Below are positions 29,646 through 38,076 of a stretch of 64,000 nt of DNA, piece by piece; the first letter of the stretch is position 1; every line of letters starts with the position of its first letter. Below the pieces are notes generated by a model, which saw only the letters and a list, made by a program, of their open reading frames with translations, searched no databases and had not been told where the DNA came from. The stretch comes from Nevskia soli DSM 19509 (GTDB taxonomy: Bacteria > Pseudomonadota > Gammaproteobacteria > Nevskiales > Nevskiaceae). Both the position numbers and the translations under genes were made by a program. The stretch spans positions 186,001 to 250,000 of the forward strand of contig NZ_JONR01000001.1 in assembly GCF_000711955.1 (NCBI RefSeq). Reading direction: 5' to 3'.

Positions 29646-30068
29646 TTGGATGCTCCTTCCGTTCGCGGAAGGAGATCAGGGGAGGGATAGCGTTCTTTCC
29701 TCAGAAGGAAATAAAAGGCGGGACGAGGGCATAGCCCCCTCTCCCTACGCAGTGGGGAGAGGGCTGGGGTGAGGGGCCGCTTTCACATGAATGACACCCA
29801 CCTCCGTTCGCCCCGAGTGCCCGCGCAGCGGGTGTGCTTTTCCGAATGTCCCGAGTGAATCGCGAAGCGATTTGTATCGAGGGAGGGGCCAAGCGCCGAC
29901 CCATCCCCCAGCGTCATTCCCGCGAAGGCGGGAATCCAGTTTTGCTTTTCCCTTGTCATCCTGAGCGCAGCGAAGGATCTGGCCTCGCAGCTCTGAAACC
30001 TTCGTGTTCGCGCTTGCGCGCGAGGCCTTGGAGTCGCAGATTGAAATTGCGGTTCCGCCTTGAAGGCG

Positions 30069-30104
30069 GGTTACTTTCTTGTCTCCAGCGACAAGAAAGT
30101 AACC
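30069..30104. repeat. Perfect 15-bp inverted repeat
   Basis: GGTTACTTTCTTGTC (30069-30083) and GACAAGAAAGTAACC (30090-30104) with a 6-nt loop. It is part of the repeat-rich region before tilS; no T tract adjoins in either direction, so it is not obviously a terminator. Confidence 0.9.
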
Positions 30105-30130
30105 AAAGAAGCGCCGCCCCGATGTCTGCG

Positions 30131-30160
30131 CCGATCAATCACCTATCGGTGATTGATCGG
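30131..30160. repeat. Perfect 13-bp inverted repeat
   Basis: CCGATCAATCACC (30131-30143) and GGTGATTGATCGG (30148-30160) around a TATC loop. Confidence 0.9.
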
Positions 30161-30187
30161 TCCCCTGCGCTTCTCGGCCAAGGTGGG

Positions 30188-30223
30188 GTTTTTGTACAGG
30201 CCATCCCTGGCCTGTACAAAAAC
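30188..30223. repeat. Perfect 16-bp inverted repeat
   Basis: GTTTTTGTACAGGCCA (30188-30203) and TGGCCTGTACAAAAAC (30208-30223) around a TCCC loop. The AT-rich outer ends make this readable as a bidirectional hairpin with A/T flanks, which could stop transcripts from either side. Confidence 0.9.
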
Positions 30224-30369
30224 GCTTCGGCATCCTGCCTCGCCTCGCGCCAAACAGGCGCGAGCCTATGTCGCGGCGGACTCCGATGCTCGGCGCAGCC
30301 AGACGGGGGGAACATCAAAAGCACATCAAAAGCCGAAGCAAAGCAAAATCAAAAGCACGGTGCGGTGCT

Positions 30370-31686
30370 GTGACCGCCATTCTCGACAACTCCGCCGCCC
30401 TCCCTATCACCCCGCCTCCCCTCGCGCCGGGCGCCATCGTCCACGTTGCCTACAGCGGCGGTCTCGATTCCACCGTACTGCTCCACTTCCTCGCCCACTA
30501 CAACCCGCGCTTCCGCCTGCGCGCGGTGCACATCCACCACGGCTTGCAGGCGCTGGCGGACGAATGGGCCGAAAAGTGCGCCCGCTTCAGCGCCACGCTC
30601 GGCGTGTCGTTCGAATTGCTGAAGGTGCAGATCGACGGGCTCGATCCCGCGGGACCGGAGGCGGCGGCGCGGGATGCGCGCTACGAAGCCTTGCGCGGCC
30701 TGATGCAGCCGGGCGACTGCCTGGCCACGGCGCATCATCGCAGCGACCAGGCGGAGACGGTGCTGCTGCGGCTGTTGCGCGGCAGCGGCGTGCAGGGGTT
30801 GTCGGCGATGCGGGTGCTGCGCCCGTTTCCTCCGGGCTGGCTGTGGCGGCCGTTTCTTGAACTTCCGCGCGAGCAGCTCTACGGCTACGCCCAGGAACAT
30901 GGGCTGCGCTGGATCGAGGATCCGCACAACCGTGATCCGCGTTATTCGCGCTCCTGGCTGCGCAGCGAGTTGACGCCCCTGCTGCGTGAACGCTTTCCGC
31001 AGGTCGAGGAAAGCCTGGCGCGCACGGCGCGGCTGTCGGCCGAAGCGTCGATCTTGCTGGATGAACTGGCGGTGCAGGACCTGGCGCAGGCGGGGCAGGG
31101 TGAAGCGCTGGGCGTGAGCGCGCTGCTGGCGCTGAGTGCGCCACGGCGCCACAACCTGCTGCGCTACTGGCTGCGCCGGCAGGGCTTCGAGATGCCCGCG
31201 GCGGACATGCTGGATCGCGTCGAGCGCGAAGTGCTGGCCGCGGCCGAAGACGCGGAGCCCCTGCTGGTCTGGGCCGGCTGCGAGTTGCGCCGGTATCGCG
31301 ACCGGCTCTATGCGATGGCGCCCCTGCCGCCGCCGCCCGCGGTGGACACGCCCCTGGCCTGGACCAGCGAGCAGTTAGGGCTGCCCCCGGGCTGCGGCCT
31401 GCTGCGCCTGCCAGTAGCGCCGCCGCCGGGCCTGAGCGTGCGCTTCATGCGCGGCGGCGAGCGCTTCCGCCCGGCGCAGGGTGCCTACAGCCGCACCTTG
31501 AAGAACCTCTTCCAGGAAGCCGGCGTGCCGCCCTGGGTGCGCCTGCGCACGCCGCTGGTGGAGGCCGGTGGCGAGTTGATCTACATCGCCGGCGTTGGCG
31601 GCAACGCACGCTGGCGCGAGCTGTTTCCGGGCACGGCGGAGCAGCCCGCATGGTTGCAAGCGCCGGTGGGCGCCGCCTCCGGCTAA
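30370..31686 (+). CDS. tilS: tRNA(Ile)-lysidine synthase
   Basis: 438 aa from GTG 30370; a longer frame back to 30268 lies in the repeat region and is not credible. It converts C34 of the AUA-reading tRNA-Ile to lysidine using ATP. PP-loop motif VAYSGGLDSTVLLHFL (about 24-39), HIHHGLQALADEWAEKC, ATAHHRSDQAETVLLRLLRGSGVQGLSAM, an NRDPRYSRSWLRSELTPLL segment, and the C-terminal domain FMRGGERFRPAQGAYSRTLKNLFQEAGVPPWVR. The start is weakly supported because no clear ribosome binding site is seen. Confidence 0.95.
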   Translation: MTAILDNSAALPITPPPLAPGAIVHVAYSGGLDSTVLLHFLAHYNPRFRLRAVHIHHGLQALADEWAEKCARFSATLGVSFELLKVQIDGLDPAGPEAAARDARYEALRGLMQPGDCLATAHHRSDQAETVLLRLLRGSGVQGLSAMRVLRPFPPGWLWRPFLELPREQLYGYAQEHGLRWIEDPHNRDPRYSRSWLRSELTPLLRERFPQVEESLARTARLSAEASILLDELAVQDLAQAGQGEALGVSALLALSAPRRHNLLRYWLRRQGFEMPAADMLDRVEREVLAAAEDAEPLLVWAGCELRRYRDRLYAMAPLPPPPAVDTPLAWTSEQLGLPPGCGLLRLPVAPPPGLSVRFMRGGERFRPAQGAYSRTLKNLFQEAGVPPWVRLRTPLVEAGGELIYIAGVGGNARWRELFPGTAEQPAWLQAPVGAASG

Positions 31687-31777
31687 AATGCCGCGCCGGC
31701 CTTCGCGCCATATGCGGTGCGGGCCTTTCGCAGGCTCGCGCAGCCGGCAATCCCGTCAGTCTCTTCCAGGTACTTGA

Positions 31778-32311
31778 ATGTCGCCGGTCACCAGCCCCTT
31801 GCAGATCAGCTCCTTCGTCCGCGATGTCCCGGACTTCCCCAAGCCGGGCATCCTGTTCCGCGACATCACGCCGCTGCTGGCGAACGCGGCCGCCTTCGGC
31901 GCGGCCATCGAGCAGTTCGCCGCCGCGGTCGGGCCCCATCGCGTCTCCGCACTCGTGGCGATCGAATCGCGCGGCTTCATCTTCGGCGCGGCGCTGGCGC
32001 AGAAGCTGGGCCTGCCGCTGCTGCTGGTGCGCAAGCCGGGCAAGCTGCCGCGGCGCACGGTCAGCGTCTCCTACGAACTCGAATACGGCACCGACCGCGT
32101 CGAGATGCATGCCGACGAGATCGTCGCCGGCGCCCGCTACGCCGTGATCGACGACGTCATCGCCACCGGCGGCACCGCGGTGGCGGCGGCCGAACTGGTC
32201 GAGAAGCAGGGTGGTACGGTGGTCTGCTGCGCTTTCCTGATCGAGCTCGATTTTCTCAAGGGGCGCGAGCGGCTGGGCGGCCGGCCTGTGGAAAGCCTGC
32301 TGCATTACTAG
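31778..32311 (+). CDS. apt: Adenine phosphoribosyltransferase
   Basis: 177 aa. It salvages adenine with PRPP to AMP. It has VRDVPDFPKPGILFRDITPLL at the N terminus, a flexible-loop region LVRKPGKLPRRTVSVSYELEYG, and the PRPP-binding motif AVIDDVIATGGTAVAAAEL near 123-141. It may recycle adenine released when HpnG acts on adenosylhopane, whose genes begin 1 kb downstream; that link is inference. The 245 bp after it hold no recognisable gene. Confidence 0.97.
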   Translation: MSPVTSPLQISSFVRDVPDFPKPGILFRDITPLLANAAAFGAAIEQFAAAVGPHRVSALVAIESRGFIFGAALAQKLGLPLLLVRKPGKLPRRTVSVSYELEYGTDRVEMHADEIVAGARYAVIDDVIATGGTAVAAAELVEKQGGTVVCCAFLIELDFLKGRERLGGRPVESLLHY

Positions 32312-32556
32312 CGGAAAACTGACGTATTGTTCAGTTCACTTAACAAAACTTAACTGTTGTTTTCGTGATGGCCTATTGCAACTTCTGGAAATCCAACCCC
32401 GGAAGGGGTAAGAATTGGCTCCAGGGGAGTTACTGCACAGCGGATGGTCGCTCATGTTGCGTACAGGGCTGGTTGAAGATCGTATTTCGATGACGGCGGG
32501 CGGACCGGTCCGCCAGGGCAGTTCCTTGGCGTTCGCCATCCGGCAGGAGTCGCACC

Positions 32557-32973
32557 ATGGACTTTGAAGCCGGCCTGCCCATCCTGGTTGCTTCCTTCAT
32601 GGCCGTGGTGCTGTTCACCTGGCTGCAGCTGGAGCGGCGCGCCATCCAGCACAATCTTTTCGTCTATTCCGGCAGCCGCCAGTCGCCCAACGTGACTGCG
32701 CGGCTGGAGCGGACCTATGCCCGGGTGCGGCAGGTAGTGCTCTGGTCCAGCCTGGCGGCGCCATCGGTGATGGCTTTTTCCGGGCAGCTCGACGAACACG
32801 GCATGGCCCAGGCCTTCAGCGGCGCCCTGCAGATCATCGCCCCCTTCACCTCGGCCTGCTTCTCGGCCGCGGTGGTGTGGCTGATCATCGCCTCGGCCCT
32901 GGTGGTGCACGCGTCCCACCTGCGCCTGCTGGAACTGTTCCGCTGCCCCTGCCAGCGCAAGGAATTCTGGTAA
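32557..32973 (+). CDS. Small membrane protein of unknown function
   Basis: 138 aa, ATG 32557 with CAGGAG upstream. It has hydrophobic helices at about 6-24, 65-82 and 95-118 and an N-terminal region with QLERRAIQHNLFVYSGSRQSPNVTARLERTYARV. It ends in a Cys-containing basic tail (FRCPCQRKEFW). Not recognised as a named family. It stands between apt and the hopanoid operon promoter. Confidence 0.7.
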   Translation: MDFEAGLPILVASFMAVVLFTWLQLERRAIQHNLFVYSGSRQSPNVTARLERTYARVRQVVLWSSLAAPSVMAFSGQLDEHGMAQAFSGALQIIAPFTSACFSAAVVWLIIASALVVHASHLRLLELFRCPCQRKEFW

Positions 32974-33068
32974 ATCCGGGCGAATCGCGCCGGGAAACAA
33001 GAGGATGGATATGGAAATCCAGATTACCAGAATCGTTTTGCCGCCCGCCCGGTCATGCTGCAGCGCGC

Positions 33069-33074
33069 TATAAT
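33069..33074 (+). promoter_or_regulatory. Candidate -10 element for the squalene/hopene operon
   Basis: An exact TATAAT 82 nt upstream of the squalene synthase ATG. The position where a -35 hexamer is expected (33046-33051) is GC-rich and does not match, so an activator or an alternative start may be involved. Confidence 0.4.
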
Positions 33075-33155
33075 GGGGTTTATCGCTCAGGTCGCGCAGC
33101 GGTTTTTCGCTGGTTACCAGCTTCGCAGCAGCGTCCCCCGACCCGTTTTCTCTAC

Positions 33156-34259
33156 ATGACCGACAGCCCACTCAAAGAGGTTTGGCCAGGTACCGCTGAG
33201 GCATACCAGGACTACGTCCTGCCTCTGGTCTCGCGCACCTTTGCGCTGACCATCCCGCAGTTGCCCGGTGCCCTGCATCGCGTGGTGGCCAACGCCTACC
33301 TGCTGTGCCGCATCGCCGACACCATCGAGGACGATGCCGCCCTCTCGGCCGCCGACAAGCGACGCTACGAGGAAGCCTTCGTCGACGTCGTCACCGGCCG
33401 CGCCGACGCCGCGCAGCTGGCAGCCGAACTGAGCCCCAAGCTGTCCCTGGAAACCATCGAAGCCGAGCGCGACCTGATGCGCCGGCTGCCGTTGGTGGTC
33501 GAAGTGCTGCGCGGCTTCAACCGCGCCCAGCAGGCGGCGATCGAGCGCTGCGTCACCGTCATGTGCCGCGGCATGCACCGCTTCCAGCAGGGCGCCGGCA
33601 TCCACGGCCTCGCCACCCAGCGCGAGATGGACGACTACTGCTACTACGTCGCCGGCGTGGTGGGCGAGATGCTGACCGAGCTGTTCTGCGACTTCGACCC
33701 GGTCATCGCCTCCCGCCGCGAGCAGATGCTGCGCCTGGCGGTGTCGTTCGGCCAGGCCCTGCAGATGACCAATATCCTCAAGGACCAGTGGGAAGACCGC
33801 TCGCGCGGCGCCTGCTGGCTGCCGCGCGAAGTGTTCCAGCGCCACGGCCTGGATCTGTCCAGGCTGCAGCCCGGCCAGTACACCCCGGCCTACGGCGCGG
33901 CCCTGTCCGAGCTGATCGGCGTGGCGCACTCCCATCTGCGCAACGCCCTGTCCTACACCCTGCTGATCCCGCCGCAGCACACCGGCATCCGCCGCTTCTG
34001 CCTGTGGGCCACCGGGCTTGCCGTGCTGACCCTGAAGAACATCCAGCACCGTCCGGATTTCGCCGGCGGCGCGGACATCAAGGTCACCCGCGGCGCGGTG
34101 GCCCGCACCATCATGGTCACCAACGTTTCGGTGAAGAGCGACGCCCTGCTGCGCCGCCTGTTCGATTTCGCCTGGCGCGATCTGCCGTTGACGCCGCTGG
34201 CGCCGGTATGGAGCGAACCCTCGCATCACCCCGCCCGGGAAACGATGCAGCACGCCTGA
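33156..34259 (+). CDS. Squalene synthase (eukaryote-type farnesyl-diphosphate farnesyltransferase)
   Basis: 367 aa. It condenses two farnesyl diphosphates and reduces the presqualene intermediate to squalene. The motifs match the FDFT1/ERG9 type rather than HpnC/HpnD: LVSRTFALTIPQLP (25-37), first Asp-rich motif DTIEDD (55-60), YCYYVAGVVGEMLTELF (161-177), and second Asp-rich motif with TNILKDQWED (205-213). The eukaryotic C-terminal membrane anchor is not obvious. It heads the operon sqs-shc-hpnG-hpnA. HpnC, HpnD and HpnE are absent from the window, so this one enzyme probably supplies all squalene. It could conceivably be a phytoene-synthase relative, but the neighbour Shc argues for squalene. 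Confidence 0.9.
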   Translation: MTDSPLKEVWPGTAEAYQDYVLPLVSRTFALTIPQLPGALHRVVANAYLLCRIADTIEDDAALSAADKRRYEEAFVDVVTGRADAAQLAAELSPKLSLETIEAERDLMRRLPLVVEVLRGFNRAQQAAIERCVTVMCRGMHRFQQGAGIHGLATQREMDDYCYYVAGVVGEMLTELFCDFDPVIASRREQMLRLAVSFGQALQMTNILKDQWEDRSRGACWLPREVFQRHGLDLSRLQPGQYTPAYGAALSELIGVAHSHLRNALSYTLLIPPQHTGIRRFCLWATGLAVLTLKNIQHRPDFAGGADIKVTRGAVARTIMVTNVSVKSDALLRRLFDFAWRDLPLTPLAPVWSEPSHHPARETMQHA

Positions 34260-34329
34260 GTGCAGCCCGTCCGCGCCGGCCCGCAAGGCCGCGCGGATGC
34301 GGTGTCGAAGCTGAATGAAGGAAGCCCCG

Positions 34330-36312
34330 ATGACCCCAGTTGCCCTTGCCCGCGCCCCGGCGCAGACGACCCTTGCGCCGGAAATCGGCCCCAACCTCGA
34401 CCAGGCCATCGAGCGCGCCCGTGAAGCCCTGCTCGGCCTGCAGCAGAAGGACGGGCACTGGTGTTTCGAGTTCGAAACCGACTGCACCATCTCGGCGGAA
34501 TACATCCTGATGATGCACTTCCTCGACGAGATCGACGAAGTGCTGCAGGAAAAGCTGGCCCGCTACATCCGCATCAAGCAGCGGCTCGACACGCACGGCG
34601 GCTGGCCCCTGTACCAGGACGGCGCCATCGACCTGTCCTGCACCGTCAAGTCCTACTACGCGCTGAAAGCTGCCGGCGACTCCATCGAAGCGCCGCACAT
34701 GCAGCGCGCGCGCGAAGTGATCCTGGCCCACGGCGGCGCGGCCAAGAGCAACGTCTTCACCCGCATCCTGCTGGCCATGTTCGAGCAGGTGCCGTGGCGC
34801 GCCGCGCCCTACGTGCCGGTGGAGATCATGCTGCTGCCGAAGTGGGCGCCGTTCCACATCGACAAGGTGTCCTACTGGGCCCGTTCCACCATGGTGCCGC
34901 TGTTCATCCTGTGCACCCTGCAGGCCAAGGCCAGGAATCCGAAGCAGGTCGGCGTGCGCGAGCTGTTCGTCAAGCCGCCGGAAGAAGAGCGCCAGTATTT
35001 CCCCACCGCCGGCCTGATCAACAAGTTCTTCCTGGTGCTGGACAAGGTCGGCCGCACCTTCGATCCGCTGATGCCCAAGGCCCTGCGCGCCAAGGCCATC
35101 AAGAAGGCGGAGCAGTGGTTCCTGCCGCGCATGAATGGCGAAGACGGCCTCGGCGGCATCTTCCCGCCGATGGTCAACGCGCTCGAAGCGATGGACCTGC
35201 TGGGCTACGCCAAGGACCATCCGGCGCGCGCCACCTGCCTCAAGGCCCTGCAGAAGCTGATCGTGCAGCGCGACGACGGCACCGCCTTCTGCCAGCCCTG
35301 CGTCTCCCCGGTATGGGATACCGGCTGGGCCGCGATGGCCCTGCTGCGCGCCGGCAAGGATGAGCAGACCCAGGCCGCGGTGACGCGCGCGCTGGAGTGG
35401 CTGGCGCCGTTGCAGGAGCTGGAAGTGAAGGGCGACTGGGCCGTCAACGCCCCTGACCTCGCGCCGGGCGGCTGGGCTTTCCAGTACGCCAACGCCTACT
35501 ACCCGGACCTCGACGACACCGCCATGGTCGCCGGCCTGCTGCACATCGCCTACAAGGGCACGCCGCAGGAAGGCAAGTACCGCGAGCGCGTCGAGCGCGC
35601 CGCCGACTGGCTGGTGGGCATGCAATCCGACGACGGCGGCTTCGCCGCGTTCGACCGCAACAACACCCACTACCACATCAACCACATCCCCTTCGCCGAC
35701 CACGGCGCCATGCTCGATCCGCCGACCGAGGACGTCTCCGGCCGCGTGTTGGCCGGCCTCGGCGTACTCAAGCGCGAGCAGGACCGCGACGCCATCCGCC
35801 GCTGCGTCGACTACCTCAAGCGCGTGCAGCAGCCGGATGGTTCCTACTGGGGCCGCTGGGGCACCAACTACATCTACGGCACCTGGTCGGTGCTGGCCGG
35901 CCTGGCCCTGGTCGACGAAGACCTCGAGCAGCCCTGGATCCGCAAGTCGATCGACTGGCTCAAGGCCAGGCAGCATGCCGACGGCGGCTGGGGCGAGACC
36001 AACGACAGCTTCGACAAGCCGGAGCTGCGCGGCAGCAACTATGGCGTCAGCACCGCCCACAGCACCGCCTGGGCCCTGCTCGGCCTGATGGCCGTGGGCG
36101 AGCACCGCTCGGAAGCGGTACGCCGCGGTATCCAGTGGCTGCTCGAAGACCAGCAGCTTGCCGATGAGCACCTGGCCGGCCTCTGGTACCACCCGAGCTA
36201 CAACGCCCCGGGCTTTCCGCGCGTGTTCTATCTCAAGTACCACGGCTACACCGCGTACTTCCCGCTGTGGGCGCTGACGCGCTACCGGCAGCTCATCGCG
36301 CGCAACGCCTGA
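34330..36312 (+). CDS. shc: Squalene-hopene cyclase
   Basis: 660 aa from ATG 34330 (GGAAG upstream; ATG 34315 is an alternative). It cyclises squalene to hopene/hopanol at the membrane. The catalytic DxDDTA motif (DLDDTA) begins at D396; QW repeats are visible through the protein (for example QQKDGHWCFEF, QQPDGSYWGRWG, QHADGGWGET). The N-terminal TISAEYILMMHFLDEID and C-terminal GFPRVFYLKYHGYTAYFPLWAL are typical of the HpnF type. Middle gene of the operon; hpnG follows after 16 nt. Confidence 0.97.
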   Translation: MTPVALARAPAQTTLAPEIGPNLDQAIERAREALLGLQQKDGHWCFEFETDCTISAEYILMMHFLDEIDEVLQEKLARYIRIKQRLDTHGGWPLYQDGAIDLSCTVKSYYALKAAGDSIEAPHMQRAREVILAHGGAAKSNVFTRILLAMFEQVPWRAAPYVPVEIMLLPKWAPFHIDKVSYWARSTMVPLFILCTLQAKARNPKQVGVRELFVKPPEEERQYFPTAGLINKFFLVLDKVGRTFDPLMPKALRAKAIKKAEQWFLPRMNGEDGLGGIFPPMVNALEAMDLLGYAKDHPARATCLKALQKLIVQRDDGTAFCQPCVSPVWDTGWAAMALLRAGKDEQTQAAVTRALEWLAPLQELEVKGDWAVNAPDLAPGGWAFQYANAYYPDLDDTAMVAGLLHIAYKGTPQEGKYRERVERAADWLVGMQSDDGGFAAFDRNNTHYHINHIPFADHGAMLDPPTEDVSGRVLAGLGVLKREQDRDAIRRCVDYLKRVQQPDGSYWGRWGTNYIYGTWSVLAGLALVDEDLEQPWIRKSIDWLKARQHADGGWGETNDSFDKPELRGSNYGVSTAHSTAWALLGLMAVGEHRSEAVRRGIQWLLEDQQLADEHLAGLWYHPSYNAPGFPRVFYLKYHGYTAYFPLWALTRYRQLIARNA

Positions 36313-36328
36313 CCGGCCGCCCCGGCCG

Positions 36329-37036
36329 GTGAAAACCGTCGGCATCGTCATCGCCCTCGAAGCGGAAGCGCGGGCGCTGACCCCGCGCAAGCTGCGCCTC
36401 GGCGTGGTCGAGAACCTGGAGGGCGTGCGCGTCCACATCTGCGGCATGGGCATGGCCGCGGCCGCCGCCGCCGCGCAGGCCCTGGCCGAGGCCGGCGTGG
36501 AAGCGCTGGCCATGTACGGCGTCGCCGGCGCGCTCGACCCCGAGCTGGCTTCCGGCGCGCTGCTCTGTCCCCGCGAAGTGCTGGACCAGAACGGCGAGCG
36601 CTACGCCACCGACGCCGGCTGGCGTCGCCGCCTCGGTGCCGGCCTGGGCAATCTCGTCCTGCGCGATGAAGCGTTGCTTACCGTCAGCGCGCCCCTGCTT
36701 ACCCCGCAATCCAAGGCCGACGCCCGCCGCGACTACAAGGCCGCGGCCGTGGACATGGAAAGCGCCGCGGTGGCCGACGTGGCGCGCGCCCTCGGCCTGC
36801 CGTTCCTGGCCCTGCGCGCCATCGCCGACAGCGCCCAGGACAGCATTCCGGTCCCGCTGGCCGGCGCCATCGATTCCTGGGGCAGGGCGCAGGCGTTGAA
36901 CATGGCCGCCGCTTTGTTGCTCCATCCCACCCTGATCCCGCGACTGCCACATCTCGCCGCTACCATGAACCGCGCCAGTGCCGCCCTGCGTCGTGCCACG
37001 CAAGCCGCAGGCATCGGCCTGGCCTTTGACCATTGA
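36329..37036 (+). CDS. hpnG: Hopanoid-associated phosphorylase/nucleosidase HpnG
   Basis: 235 aa, GTG start. It is a nucleoside-phosphorylase-fold protein (VGIVIALEAEARAL, GMGMAAAAAAAQALAEAGVEALAMYGVAGALDPEL, VDMESAAVADVARALGLPFLALRAIAD). In hopanoid producers HpnG removes adenine from adenosylhopane to give the ribosyl/phosphoribosyl-hopane intermediate of bacteriohopanetetrol. It fits directly behind shc and before hpnA. HpnH, the enzyme making its substrate, is encoded about 21 kb away in the mevalonate cluster. Confidence 0.92.
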   Translation: MKTVGIVIALEAEARALTPRKLRLGVVENLEGVRVHICGMGMAAAAAAAQALAEAGVEALAMYGVAGALDPELASGALLCPREVLDQNGERYATDAGWRRRLGAGLGNLVLRDEALLTVSAPLLTPQSKADARRDYKAAAVDMESAAVADVARALGLPFLALRAIADSAQDSIPVPLAGAIDSWGRAQALNMAAALLLHPTLIPRLPHLAATMNRASAALRRATQAAGIGLAFDH

Positions 37037-37043
37037 GCATCCG

Positions 37044-38057
37044 ATGAACGCATCCGCATCCACCGCAAAGCCCCGCGCCCTGGTCACCGGCGCCACCGGT
37101 TTCGTCGGCTCCGCCGTGGCGCGGCGCCTGCTCGCCGAAGGCTTCATCGTGCGCGTGCTGGCGCGCCCGGGCTCGGACCGCCGCAACCTCGCCGGCATCG
37201 AAGTCGAAGTCGCCGAGGGCAACCTTACCGACGCCGCGTCGCTTGAACGCGCCTGCGCCGATTGCGACGCCCTGTTCCACGTCGCCGCCGACTACCGCCT
37301 GTGGGCGCCCAAGCCCGAAGAGCTGTACCAGGCCAATGTCGAAGGCACCCGCGCCCTGATGCAGGCGGCCAGAAAGGCCGGTGTGAAGCGCATCGTCTAC
37401 ACCAGCAGCGTCGCCGTGCTCGGCATCCCCAAGGACGGCACCCCCGGCAACGAGGATACGCCTGTCACCGTCGACGACATGATCGGCCACTACAAGCGCT
37501 CCAAGTTCCTCGCCGAGGAAGTGGTGCGCGAGATGGCGCGAGACGGCCTGCCCGTGGTCATCGTCAACCCGTCCACCCCCATCGGCCCGCGCGACCTCAA
37601 GCCCACCCCCACTGGCCGCGTCGTGCGTGACGCCGCCGCCGGCAAGATGCCGGCCTACGTCGATACCGGCCTCAACCTCGCCCACGTCGAAGACGTCGCC
37701 GAAGGCCACTGGCTCGCATACCAGAAGGGCGTCATCGGCCAGCGCTACGTCCTCGGCGGCACCGACATGAGCCTGCGCGAAATCCTCGCCATGATCGCCG
37801 ACATCGTCGGCCGCAAGCCGCCCAAGGTGCGCCTGCCGCATGGCGTGGTGCTGCCCATCGCCTACATCTCGGAAACCTTCGCCCGCCTCACCGGCATTCC
37901 GCCCGTGGCCACGGTGGAGGAAGTGCGCATGTCGAAGAAGCTCATGTTCTTCTCCAGCGAGAAGGCCAGGCGCGAACTCGGCTACACCCAGCGCCCCGCG
38001 CGCCAGGCCCTGGAAGACGCCGTGCACTGGTACCGCGACAACGGCTACCTGGGCTGA
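37044..38057 (+). CDS. hpnA: Hopanoid-associated sugar epimerase HpnA
   Basis: 337 aa from ATG 37044. An extended-SDR nucleotide-sugar-type epimerase/reductase: Rossmann motif ALVTGATGFVGSAVARRL, LFHVAADYRLWAPKPEELYQANVEGTRAL, YTSSVAVLG, and the YxxxK motif in HYKRSKFLAEE. Strong resemblance to HpnA: LRLP-like KVRLPHGVVLPIAYISE and VEEVRMSKKLMFFSSEKARRELGY. It is thought to act on the hopanoid side chain, but its reaction is not settled. Confidence 0.93.
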   Translation: MNASASTAKPRALVTGATGFVGSAVARRLLAEGFIVRVLARPGSDRRNLAGIEVEVAEGNLTDAASLERACADCDALFHVAADYRLWAPKPEELYQANVEGTRALMQAARKAGVKRIVYTSSVAVLGIPKDGTPGNEDTPVTVDDMIGHYKRSKFLAEEVVREMARDGLPVVIVNPSTPIGPRDLKPTPTGRVVRDAAAGKMPAYVDTGLNLAHVEDVAEGHWLAYQKGVIGQRYVLGGTDMSLREILAMIADIVGRKPPKVRLPHGVVLPIAYISETFARLTGIPPVATVEEVRMSKKLMFFSSEKARRELGYTQRPARQALEDAVHWYRDNGYLG

Positions 38058-38076
38058 GCGGGCCGGCGCATTTCCC

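Larger units (their letters stand above)
29646..30369 (+). repeat. Repeat-rich intergenic region before tilS
   Basis: 724 bp without a credible gene, made of several dispersed-repeat types in a row. They are: a CTCTCCC / GGGAGAGGG element (about 29738-29778); a TCATTCCCGCGAAGGCGGGAAT repeat (about 29914-29937, hairpin with 8-bp arms); a GTCATCCTGAGCGCAGCGAAGG repeat (about 29955-29978); and three perfect hairpins listed separately. The first types are common extragenic repeats of GC-rich proteobacteria that give spurious open frames with RHSREGGNPV and CHPERSEGS strings. The open frames across the region are therefore not called as genes. Confidence 0.8.

Noticed and set aside
29834..30373. 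A 179-codon frame in the gap before tilS
   Set aside because: Its product is made of well-known repeat-derived strings (RHSREGGNPV, CHPERSEGS); it is repeat DNA, not a gene.
34117..36513. A 798-codon open frame antisense to shc
   Set aside because: Same GC-rich shadow effect; shc is unambiguous on the plus strand.
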